A stretch of 64,000 nucleotides of DNA from Datura wrightii (Eukaryota > Streptophyta > Magnoliopsida > Solanales > Solanaceae). The translations under genes were made by a program, and so were the position numbers. The notes beneath the pieces were generated by a model. It saw only the letters and a program-made list of their open reading frames with translations, searched no databases and was not told where the DNA came from. The stretch covers positions 144,906,501 through 144,970,500 of the forward strand of contig JASDFA010000016.1 in assembly GCA_035772735.1 (NCBI GenBank), read 5' to 3'. Positions 54,929 to 64,000 of this stretch are shown in pieces (the stretch's first letter is position 1; every line of letters begins with the position of its first letter).

Positions 54929-56363
54929 TGCTCGGTGCTTTGGTAGGGGTTAAAAACCGACACGCAAGTGCACGTGGTCAAACAAGTAATAAAGTGGCTA
55001 AGTAAGCCAAGTATCGATCCAAGGAGACTCTGGATAAGTAAAATTGCTTAAGTATACTATATTCTAGTTTACTTCTAATTATGTTGACAACAATGTAACC
55101 AAAAGTTAAATAATTTTGTTTATAAACTATATACTAAAACTATTAACAAATATTTACTTGAATTGAAACTATGGATAAGAGCCTGCCAAGGTTAAGAACA
55201 AGTAATGAATTCGATAGTAATCATAATTCGGTTATTCTTCTCTTCATGTTGCTAGCCAAGAACATTAGCCTAGAGATTAAAACTCTCGTATTTAATCTCA
55301 CTTTAGAATCATAAATCATTCGTCTACATTTCTGTGATCAAATGCAATTTATGACCTAGCAATACAATTCTGGTTCCTAAATTGACTAATACGGCTTTCA
55401 AGTATATTTCAATCAGGAAAGCACATCAAAACCCAATTTTCCCAAATCAAGTTAAGAACAATACCCTATTAATTCACAACTTTCCAATTTCTTGATCTCT
55501 CGAGTGAAATTGGACTTTTTAGATGTACATTAATGTTGGCCACACACTAATGCAGTAAAGAACAAGAATTAATAGAACAACATTAAAGAAGAAGATGAAA
55601 AACCATATAATTCACAATCAAAATTCAATACACATGTTCAAAACCTTAGCAAGGAAGAGAATTAGCCACTCATTTGTGGATTGATCATCCTCAAATGAGT
55701 GTAAATCATACGTACAATTGATTGAAAGAAGAAAGAAAGAGAGAAAAACCCTTAGCTTTTTCGTCCCTCAACTGCTGCTAACCCACGTCCTAGCTCTACC
55801 AAGTCTTCCCCCTCAAAAATAAACCTAAGTGTGCTATTTATATTAGTAGGAATCTTTCCCGGATTAACAAGCAACGTGTCACGGAGTGCGTCGCGGAGCA
55901 CGGCCTCCGTGACACGCTACGAACGCGGAGGCTCTCTGGAAAATCACCCGAAATCGGCCCAGGCAGCACCTTGCCGCGTTGGCAACGTGTCACGCTGCCT
56001 GGGCAGTGCGTTGTAGCCCCATGGTCGCAGAGTCCACCTGCCGTGGCACGTTGCCAACGCGCAGGTGGGCTGTTTTGAGCGGCCTGCCTGCCGTGGCACT
56101 TTGTCGACGCGCCGGTGGGCTGTTTTGTGCCTCTTCCTTGCCGACGTTCGTGTGTTAATTCCGTTTCCAAGCTTCTACTTCACCAACTCATGGATTAGTT
56201 ACTCAAACATCATCAAAACCTACAAAACAAAGGCTAATCATGTTGGTTAGCACATATCTCCACATTATATAAAATTACATGAAAATGTATACAATAACTT
56301 AGATAAACAAGACTAATTGAAGTAATAAAGAGTATCTCGGGCATATATTTTTGCCTGTTATCA
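54929..56363 (-). repeat. 5' LTR of element D
   Basis: 1,435 bp, the same length as its mate. LTR-start hairpin at 56338-56357 (one G-T pair created by substitution), GC-rich hairpin at 55875-55916, TATA at 55835-55842, 40-bp repeats at 56038-56077 and 56088-56127. This is the promoter-bearing copy. Confidence 0.93.
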
Positions 56364-56368
56364 GTGAT

Positions 56369-56843
56369 AGCTTGTTTCTGAGTTTTCTGCATGTTTCTAA
56401 TATTCGAGGAAGAATGATCCCAAGGGGGAGATATTGTTATACCCCGCGAACCCAAGGATCAGACCCGGGAGTCAAACGGAGAAAATCTGGAAAATGTTGC
56501 AGCAGTGCAGGATGAGTTGTTAGATTACTCGTAAGGAGACCCTACGAGTCATCAGGTGGCTCATGGGAAGGATGGACTGGGCTGAGGAGTTCAGGTCCCT
56601 ACGGGCGTGGGAACGACTCGTGGTTAGCTACCACAAGTCGTCAGGTCAACTGCTGGATAAGGTTGGGGATTAAATAGGAGGTCTGACCAGTGTACTTAAC
56701 GGATGGTACCCCACGAGTCGTGGTCAGTCCCAACGTCTCATGAGGTGGTTCGTGAGCAAGCCTATGGAATTTTAATTGAGGCTGAGGCAGTGTACTTGAC
56801 GGGCGGCACGACGAGTAGTTGCCCGTCCTGACGAGTTGTCAGG
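56369..56843 (+). repeat. 3' UTR end, purine tract and truncated 3' LTR of element I
   Basis: The purine tract AAGGGGGAGATAT lies at 56422-56434 and the LTR starts with TGTTATACCCC at 56435. The 409 bp present match 45123-45520 and include ACGAGTCGTGG-type palindromes; the LTR is then cut at TCAGG by the LTR of J. Confidence 0.82.
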
Positions 56844-59148
56844 TGTTACACCCAATAAATTTTTAATATTTAGAAGGCCTATTCGCATGTTGGTTAAGGG
56901 TTTTAGAATGCCGTACATGCTAGAAAAAGGGCCAAGGGAAGATTCGACGAACATCACTTCGAACCATCGCGGGAGGAGCTGGGGCGGAACCCCTACGCGA
57001 TGGCGCCGTGCCATGGAGGCCCTGTCCACGCCCCACTATATAAACCCCCACTTCGTTTTATCTTAATTATTTTCATAATTTTCAGAGAAAAACAGAAAGG
57101 AAACCAGAGAACACAAAAGCACGAACAAACCTTACCATTTTTCTTCCGATTACGCCGTCAAACGCGGCCCAAACTCAAATTAATCCAAGATACCGGAGTA
57201 TAAAGTTGCAGAGAGAATTTCTATAGATTTAGTTTCGTAAAATTCGGCCCGCGAACCTTCGTGCTACCGAACTAAGGTAAGTGGAATTGTTCCAAATTAG
57301 TGTCAATATACTCTTAGCCCTAAAGTGAGTATTTCTCCCTGCTGGACTTCCGAGAAATAACGAGTTTTCGACCTTTTTTCGATAAGTCAAAGTTTGTGCT
57401 ATATATATATATATATTAAAAGTGATATTTTCTTCTAGAATATTAATGTATTTAGTCCTAATTGGTATATATATGGATGCAGTTGGGAGAAATAGCGGAA
57501 TATTGACCGAATTACGCCAGTTAGCCGGGAAATCAGAAACAAAGGTATGTGAAGCCTGTTCCTTCGGCAAGTTAGTAATCCTAGTATAGCAAATAGAGAG
57601 AATTCTAGAAAAAAGAATCCAGAAGTCGAGTATTGAGTCCAGTGTTAATCCAGCAAGCATGTTTTATGTTATTATGCTATATTCAGAATAAAAGTCAGCA
57701 AATCAGTATCACACAACCATATATTATTTCAGATATAGTTAGCTCAGTAACAAAATCAGTTTAATGTAGAAAAGAGATTCCGAATAGAATATCAAAACAT
57801 GGATAGTGTTTTCAAATCAAACATGCTTGCTATATGTGATTATTATTGTTTGTTGAGACCTGTTTGTGCTATGAGGGCACCCTTAGAGCGTCCTCGCCGC
57901 CCTTAGGTTAATAGTTGTGTCGGCTCATCTGCCAGAGGGTGAGGATTCATCACTCCAAAGAGTGGCATGCCGTCCGCAGTAGGGCGAAGATGGGATGCAG
58001 TATTCCCCATAACAGGCTGATCACCATAGCATTATAGCTTACCCTGTCGAGCACTTGCGCCTAGGGGGCAGATTACAAATACAGATTATAGTTTACAGTT
58101 ATAGGAGTCCTCCGGACTCAGACACAGTTATAGTCAGAGGCCATAGCCCAAGCTGCAGACCCAAGGGGGCCGGTAGAGGTGCTCGTAGTTAGTAGGCGAG
58201 TGGAGTGATTTACTTTTGGATGGTTTTGACCCGGGTAGGGGTATATAGATTGTGTTTTCGTTGGCACCTTCCGGCTTATGGGGGCTAGTATCGGTTCTTG
58301 TATTCTATATATGTGTATATATTACTTATTAAATTCATAGATAGCATGACGCCGCAACGACAGGTATGACTTCCATCTACTTTTCAGTACAGGTAAGCTC
58401 CTTCCAGATTTCGCCATCCTTGACATTCTTAGCTATTTCCTAATATTCAGAACTACCAGTATTATTGCTTTTATTTGGTTATGTTCAGTTTGCTTTACAT
58501 ACTCGGTACCCGTGGTACTGATGCCCGTTTGGGGCGCTGCATTACTTGCCTGCAGGTACTCATAGACGAGGAGTCGATACCTCATTATTCCAGCCAGCAC
58601 ATTGAGTCATCAACTCCTTTCATCCGGAGCTAGACAGCTAGAGGTTTATTTCCTTTCTTTTGTTGTACAGTATGGGTAGGCCGGGGCCCTGTCCGGACCA
58701 TCTTATCAGTATTTTTAGAGGCTTGCAGATTGTGTACTCCCTGTGGTTAGCTGTACCAGTCAATGGAGGCCATGTGTATGTCTGAGATGTTTATGATGGC
58801 TGTGTGGGGCCTTATTTAGTTGGTAGTGGTGACCTTGTCGGTCATGTAGCAGTTTAGCTCCTATTTTAGTGGTTCAGAAGTAACTAGACAGCATGGCGGC
58901 CTTGTCGGCCCACATAGGTAACCTTATGTTAATGTGGTTCTGGTTAGCTGTTGTGGTTGTGCAGGTGGCTATAGGCCTAGCCGGCTGGGGGTTGTATTTA
59001 CAGCCGTTATATAGCCCGTTGATTCCATGAATCAGAGTTAGAGCCAGCCAGGCACCAGAAGTGCCTAAGCTCAGCAGTCTAGTAGTTCAGGTCCTGGTAG
59101 GGCACCAGGTGCCAGTCATAACCCCCCCCCCCAAGGTGGGGCGTGACA
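56844..59148 (+). repeat. 5' LTR of element J (Tekay-like)
   Basis: About 2,305 bp from TGTTACACCC to GTGACA, then an initiator-Met-type primer site. Contents: inverted repeat CCATCGCG/CGCGATGG (56964-57003), TATATAAA (57037-57044), donor AAG|GTAAGT at 57277, acceptor ATGCAG ending at 57482, second donor AAAG|GTATGT at 57545, CGGTAC/GTACTG at 58504-58520, acceptor CCTGCAG ending at 58555. A short AT microsatellite lies at 57400-57416 and a run of C at 59122-59132. Confidence 0.78.
57037..57044 (+). promoter_or_regulatory. TATA box in LTR of J
   Basis: TATATAAA followed by a C run, 33 bp after the CGCGATGG arm of the inverted repeat. The only clear TATA box among the Tekay-type LTRs here. Confidence 0.6.
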
Positions 59149-59607
59149 AACTTTGTATCAGAGCAGGTCATGTCCCAGGTAGTCTGCAGGCCGTGCTAAG
59201 TAGAGTCCTGTCTATGGATGTGTTGTGCACCACATGCTATAGGCAAGAGGCTGCAAGGCATAATAGGATGGTTACTCTTTCTTCTTATTCAGTCGTGCTA
59301 TAGAGCGATACAGTATAGGGTTGAGTCCTTAAAACTTATCATACTCTTTGGTTACAGACACAAAGTCAGATCAGCGACATCCTATCACAGGCAGAAGATT
59401 GGATATAGCAGCAAAAGAGGGCACCAGCAAGTTGCAGGGCAACTACAACAGTAGGAGGAGGTATTAGGGACCTCCAAATGTGATACCTCTATCGGTACCA
59501 TCCCCAGTATAATTCTATAACTTCAGAGTAGGAAGTCAGAAGCACAATGTGTATATGAGTTGTTTTATTTCTTAGGTATATAATATCTGACTAAGATGAC
59601 AGATAAT
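59149..59607 (+). other. Primer site and leader of element J, cut by E
   Basis: TTGTATCAGAGCAGG at 59153-59167 is the initiator-Met-type primer site. The leader then follows A1/A2/I in order (TAGAGTCC..., CACC...CATGCTATAGGCAAGAGGCT). Any gag start would lie near or beyond the point where E begins. No supported ORF. Confidence 0.65.
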
Positions 59608-61018
59608 TGATCTTGGGAAGATTTATATGCCCAAGTGATACTCAAATGTGCCATTTTGTCTTGTTTATCTATCGATGTTTGTACATTCTCATGTGAATTG
59701 TAATAGAATGTGAATTTATACTAACCAACATGATTAGCGTAATTTTTTAGGAAAAATATAATTTTATGAATCTAAGATGCATGTTGGGAGAAATCGGGAT
59801 TGGACTCGAAAGCTAGCAAGGAAAAAGCACAAGGAAAGCACGAATTAAAGGGGCTCCGCGATGGAGCCGTGTCACGCTGCCATCGTGGATGCATTCTGCC
59901 CGGATGCTGAAAATATGCTAAATTCTAGTGAAGGTACGCATTGGGGTCGTGGCACGTTGGCCTAGCCCCGCGTTGCACGCCGTGCCACATTGGGCTTTAA
60001 TACCTGGACGACCGGATTTCAGTGAGGGTCCGCGTTGGTGGCGTGTCAAGGAGGCAGTGCTCCGCGATGCACTCCGTGACACGTTGCTTGTTATTCTAGG
60101 AAAAATTCCCACTAGTATAAATAAAACACTTAGGTTCATTTTTAATAATTTTGACTTGGTGGAGCAAGAACGTGGGTTACAGGCAGTTGAGGGGATGAAA
60201 ATCTCAAGGTTCTTTTCTATCTCCTAATTCTTTATTTCAATTGCTTGTATGATTAACACTCATTTAACGATGTTTAATCCACAAATGAGTGGCTAAATTC
60301 CCTTCTTGCTAAGATTAAGAACATTTGTATTGAAATGTAATTATTGATAGATTGGTTTTTCATCTTTTCTTCCATGGTTGTTCTATTGATTCTTGTTTTT
60401 ACTGCATTAATGTGTGGCCAACGTTAATGTATATCTAAAAAGTCCGGTTTCACTCGAGAGAGCAAGAAATTGGAAAGTTGTGAATTGATAGGATATGATC
60501 TTTTCTTAGTTTGGGAAAATTGAGAATTGATTTACCTTCAGGATAGAGATATTCCTGAAAGTCGTATTAGTCAATTAAGGAATCGATTTTGTATGGCTAG
60601 AACATGAATTTCTTTTTATCACACAGATGTAGGTGGAAGGTTCATGATTCTTAAGTTGGGTTAAATACGAGAGTTTTAATCCATAGGCAATAATTCTTGA
60701 CTAGCAACCGGAGGAAAGATTAATCAAATATTATCGATAATTTATTTCTCACATGTTCATTTTAGCCTCAGCATGCTCATACTTATAGTTCAGACTCAAA
60801 TTGTATATTCGTTTTAGACTTAGTATAAAATTAGGAAACAAAATATCAAAATCTTTTTCACACTGTTGTCTGCAGTTTAGAGTTAAAGTTTATTGACACT
60901 TAATTAGAGTGATACCTTAGTCCAGTTCATGTGGTATCGATACTTGGCTTACTTGAGCCACTTTACTACTTGATCGACCACGTGCACTTGCGTGTAGTTA
61001 TTCCAAACAGTCCGAAAA
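59608..61018 (+). repeat. 5' LTR of element E
   Basis: About 1,411 bp from TGATCTTGGG to CCGAAAA (CCGAACA in B, so the terminal CA became AA). It holds the LTR-start inverted repeat (59612-59635, one arm altered), CTCCGCGATGG with a damaged partner (59854-59890), the GC-rich hairpin (60042-60083) and TATAAATA (60116-60123). Confidence 0.88.
60116..60123 (+). promoter_or_regulatory. TATA box in LTR of E
   Basis: TATAAATAAAACACTTAGG block, 33 bp after the GC-rich hairpin; same arrangement as B and D. Confidence 0.7.
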
Positions 61019-61024
61019 GGTTTT

Positions 61025-61042
61025 TGGCGTCGTTACCGGGGA
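61025..61042 (+). other. Primer-binding site of E (tRNA-Asp type)
   Basis: TGGCGTCGTTACCGGGGA, two changes from the exact site in D. Confidence 0.82.
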
Positions 61043-61143
61043 CTGGCAATTGGTAAAATTTTCTTAAGTGTTAGTTTACTATTTCCTCTTAGTGTTGACA
61101 ACTTGGTGTTAGCCTGTATTTTGCAGATACTAATTTCTGTTGA

Positions 61144-63183
61144 ACACTGGCAAGAGACAAGGAGCTGGTGGACTCATCTTTAGAGTCGGAAAGACAATTC
61201 CATCATCAAAGGAGAGAAGCTCCAGAGAAAAAGCTGCTCAGACAAACAATCCTAGAGCAACAACAGAATCCACCAGTTGTAAGGGCAATGTTAGTGCCCA
61301 AGGAAATGGCAACTAGGCCGGTTCACGAGGTGGCAATCCCACATGCTAACAATGTCACATCTACCATCCGCAAACCTAAGTCAAGAGGGAGGTTCGAGCT
61401 TAAACAGAACATGGTGCAATTGCTACACACCAGCGGGAAGTTCACAAGTCTCCCTCATGAGGATGCACAACAACATCTCCAAAATTTTTTGGAGATAAGT
61501 GACACTTACATCCCCGCTGGAGTATCATCAGATTATGTCAGGCTTACATTGTTCCCATTTTCACTTTTGGAAGAAGCTAAGAGGTGGTTGAAAGCTAAGC
61601 CACCTAATTCCATCACCACGTGGGATGATCTTGCAAAGAAATTCTTAATATGGTTCTTTCCATCCGGTAAAACAGCAAGACTTAGATGTCAGATTCTAAG
61701 TTTTAAACAGAGAGAGGGAGAGAATCTGTATCAGGCCTGGGAGAGATTCAAATCTATGTTGCGGGATTGTCCTCATCATCACCAATCTAATGATGTGTTG
61801 GTGCATACTTTCATAGAGGGTTTGGAACCCCACACAAAAACCTTGCTAGACTCAGCAGCTGGGGGACAAGCATTAGAGAAGACTTATGAGGAGTTGTATA
61901 CCTTGTTAAATCATATTTCGCAGGGGAATGCGAAGTGGAATGCGGACTCGTCAAGAGGAGGAACAAGGAAAGCAGTAGGAGTCTTAGAAGTGGATGGTTT
62001 TACAGCTACTGCTGCACAGATAGCTGCATTACAGAATCAACTCAACACCCACTTAAGTAACATGAGCATGAACCAGTCTCAAGCCCCAGTGAATGTAGTG
62101 CAGCAGATTTGGTGTGAAGTGTGCGGGACTAATGAACACTCAATTGAGTGTTGCAAAGCAAATCCTGATTCGGTGAACTTTGTTGGTAATGTACAGAGAA
62201 ATAACCACCTACAATATGGCAACAGCTACAATTCCAACTGGAGGAATCACCCGAATTTCTCTTGGGGTAGCAACAACCATCAAGGGTAGAGTTTGAGTCA
62301 GGGGGCGCAGAGAAATCAAGGAGGGCAACAGAACTATCAGTCGCAATGCAGAAGCAACAATGCACCTCCCCCACCACCATCACCCAGCATTAAGGAGATG
62401 TTCAAAACAATGATAGCTAACCAAGCTCAATTGCAGGCTGATTATGTGAAATTGGCAGCCAATGTAAAGAACAATCAGTTAGATACAAAGGCGCTGGAGT
62501 ACCAGTTTGGGCAATTTGCTAGAGCTCAAAACACCAGGCCGAGAGGAGGACTTCCGAGTGACACTGATCCAAACCCCAAGCAGGTAAATGCAGTGACCAT
62601 AAGGAGTGGTTTGCAACTCAAGGAGGTGGAACCGAAAAGATTACCACATCAGTCGAAAGCAGGTGAAAAGGAGAGGGATCACAATGATGATAGGGGGAAG
62701 GAGAAGGAAGATGAACCAGAAAGACAACCACCCCCGTTCCCTCAAACACTAAGGAAACACAAGGAGGAAGCGTGTTTCAAAATGTTTATGGAGGTGCTTA
62801 AGCAGGTACACATTAATTTACCTCTTGTTGATGTTTTGCGGGGAGTGCCGAAGTATGCAAAATATATCAAGGACATCATGGCAAACAAAAGCAGGTTGAC
62901 TGAGTATGCTACGGTGGCGCTTACGGAGGAGTGCACTTCACGGATACAAAATAGGTTTCGCACAAAGCTCAAGGACCCTGGGAGCTTTACAATTCAAATT
63001 ACAATTGGGCAGAGTATCCGAGCTCGCGGATTATGTGATTTGGTAGTGAGCATTAACTTGATACCGACATCGGTATTCAAGAAATTAGGGCTAGGGAGTC
63101 CTAGACCAACAACAGTGATCTTGCAACTAGCGGATCGTTCCTTAGCCAGACCTGATGGCATTATGGAAGACGTGCTGGTGTAA
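61144..63183 (+). pseudogene. gag: gag and protease start of E, two in-frame stops and lost start codon
   Basis: One frame throughout. At 61144-61146, where B has its ATG, E has ACA; the first Met-like codon comes later. The gag core is intact (LTLFPFSLLEEAKRWL, FLIWFFPSGKTARLRCQI, QREGENLYQAWERFKSML), as is the knuckle-like WCEVCGTNEHSIECC. A TAG at 62287-62289 interrupts the Q/N/S-rich linker and a TAA at 63181-63183 the protease; B has Gln at the corresponding positions. The protease active site reads CDLVVSINLIP, where B has CDLGAS, which should abolish activity. About 680 codons in all. Confidence 0.82.
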
Positions 63184-64000
63184 GTGGGCTCCCTTATATT
63201 CCCGGTAGACTTCATCGTGCTAGATTTTGAGCCAGACGCGGAAGTCCCATTTATTTTTGGACGTCCTTTCTTGGCGACCGGGAAAGCACTTATTGATGTA
63301 GCAGCAAGGCAGCTAACTATGCGGGCACACGACAAAGTTGAGGTATTTGATGTATTTAAGGCCATGAAGTTGCCGGCCATACAAGAGGAGCTTTCAGCAA
63401 TCAGTGTGTGTGATCAAGAAGAAATTCGTCAAATTGTTGAATCTCAAGACCCACTGAAAAGAGTGTTGATGAACTCCAATCATTTCGGAGATAGAGATGC
63501 TTATGAGGTAGCACAAATGCTGAATGAGTCACAAAGGCATCCTAGGAAACAGGAATTTCAGTCTCTAATGAGGTCTCTGGAACCATTGCCGAAACCATCT
63601 ATTGAGGAAGCACCAAAGCTGGAATTGAAAGAATTGCCTCCCCATTTAAAATATGTCTTTTGGGGGGAAGATAAGACTTTGCCGGTCATCATCTCCGCAA
63701 AATTGATGGAGGCACAGGAGAAGGAAGCATTGGGTGTCCTCAGAAAAAGGAAGAAAAAAATAGGCTGGCAAATGTCAGATATTTAGGGTATCAATCCATC
63801 TTTTTGCACACACAGGATTTTCATGGAGACAGGAGCAAAGCCAACTGTTCAGCCTCAGCGAAGGTTAAATCCAGCAATGAAGGATGTGGTTAGGAAAGAA
63901 ATAATTAAGTGGCTTGATGCAGGTATGGTCTACCCTATCTCGGACAGTGAATGGGTCAGCCCTGTTCAGTGCGTTCCAAATAAAGGAGGGATGACCGTGG
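63184..64000 (+). pseudogene. Protease C-terminus and reverse transcriptase start of E
   Basis: Same frame after the TAA: VDFIVLDFEPDAEVPFIFGRPFLATGKALIDVA finishes the protease. A 200-codon open stretch leads through LELKELPPHLKYVFWGEDKTLPVII, the linker before RT. A TAG at 63784-63786 (after WQMSDI) is the third stop. RT then begins: GINPSFCTHRIFMETGAKP, RRLNPAMKDVVRKEIIKWLDAG, MVYPISDSEWVSPVQCVP, the N-terminal RT signature of the Athila lineage. The catalytic Asp motifs lie outside the window. Confidence 0.82.

Larger units (their letters stand above)
50390..56363 (-). mobile_element. Element D: complete young non-autonomous LTR element with zinc-knuckle ORF
   Basis: 5,974 bp on the minus strand. 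Two 1,435-bp LTRs differ at about 13 positions by my count (under 1%), the target duplication is perfect, the Asp-type primer site is exact, and the single ORF is open. Order on the minus strand: 5' LTR, primer site, 297-codon ORF, two-stem-loop motif, purine tracts, 3' UTR, purine tract, 3' LTR. No protease, RT, RNase H or integrase. LTR ends, hairpins and purine tract are related to those of B and E, so an E-type Athila is the likely source of enzymes. Confidence 0.92.
59608..64000 (+). mobile_element. Element E: Athila-type element, 3' part beyond window
   Basis: 5' LTR (59608-61018), Asp-type primer site, gag, protease and the first part of RT, running off the window end. LTR start, GC-rich hairpins, TATA block and gag are closely related to those of B on the opposite strand. 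E keeps the pol reading that B lacks, so it represents the autonomous layout of the family, although this copy has several stops. Confidence 0.88.

Noticed and set aside
57400..57416. AT dinucleotide run as a functional element
   Set aside because: A short microsatellite within an intron-like interval of the LTR of J; nothing further supports a role.
57229..57660. 143-codon minus-strand frame in the LTR of J
   Set aside because: Antisense to the LTR leader, crosses the AT microsatellite, and no recognisable domain.

Overview
The window is 64 kb of nested, decaying LTR retrotransposons from a flowering-plant nuclear genome. I see no host gene, tRNA, rRNA or organelle-derived insert. Plant origin rests on Ty3/gypsy chromovirus polyproteins of the Tekay/Del type, Athila-type gag-pol with the plant-specific ORF2, and initiator-Met and Asp-type primer-binding sites. 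A solanaceous dicot is plausible from the look of the elements, but that is an impression, not a demonstration.

Layout. (1) A chain of Tekay-like elements sharing LTRs: LTR1 (1-1772), element A1 (to 4260, resuming at 25353), LTR2 (27854-30104), element A2 (30105-35094), LTR3 (35095-37381), and pol remnant A3 (37382-38619). (2) Element C (4261-25347, + strand) sits in the A1 reverse transcriptase, flanked by the 5-bp duplication CTAAG. (3) Element B (4436-14233, - strand, Athila-like, no RT/RNaseH/integrase) sits in the left LTR of C, flanked by CTAAT. (4) Element F (38620 to about 42207, +) is non-autonomous with a zinc-knuckle ORF and is cut by H (42208-45122, -), of which only the 3' LTR and 3' UTR remain. 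(5) Tekay-like element I (45123-56843) is interrupted by D (50390-56363, -), a complete young non-autonomous element flanked by GTGAT. (6) The 3' LTR of I is cut by the LTR of J (56844-59148), and J is cut by E (59608 to window end, +), an Athila element with gag, protease and the start of RT.

How the parts relate. B, D and E share related LTR ends, the same LTR-start hairpin, the same GC-rich hairpin upstream of a TATA box, an Asp-type primer site and the same purine tract. E represents the autonomous partner; B and D look like derivatives that would need enzymes in trans. All Tekay copies are broken by stops, deletions or active-site changes.

Most interesting signals, none of them conventional genes: a two-stem-loop motif just after the first ORF in B, C (twice), D and F, with compensatory changes in one stem; a conserved double zinc-knuckle protein in D and F; an inverted repeat at the start of LTRs in five elements; arrays of short imperfect palindromes upstream of LTR TATA boxes that recur inside B and C upstream of ORF2; intron-like splice signals plus a conserved small hairpin inside the Tekay-type LTRs; and repeated internal copies of the polypurine tract.
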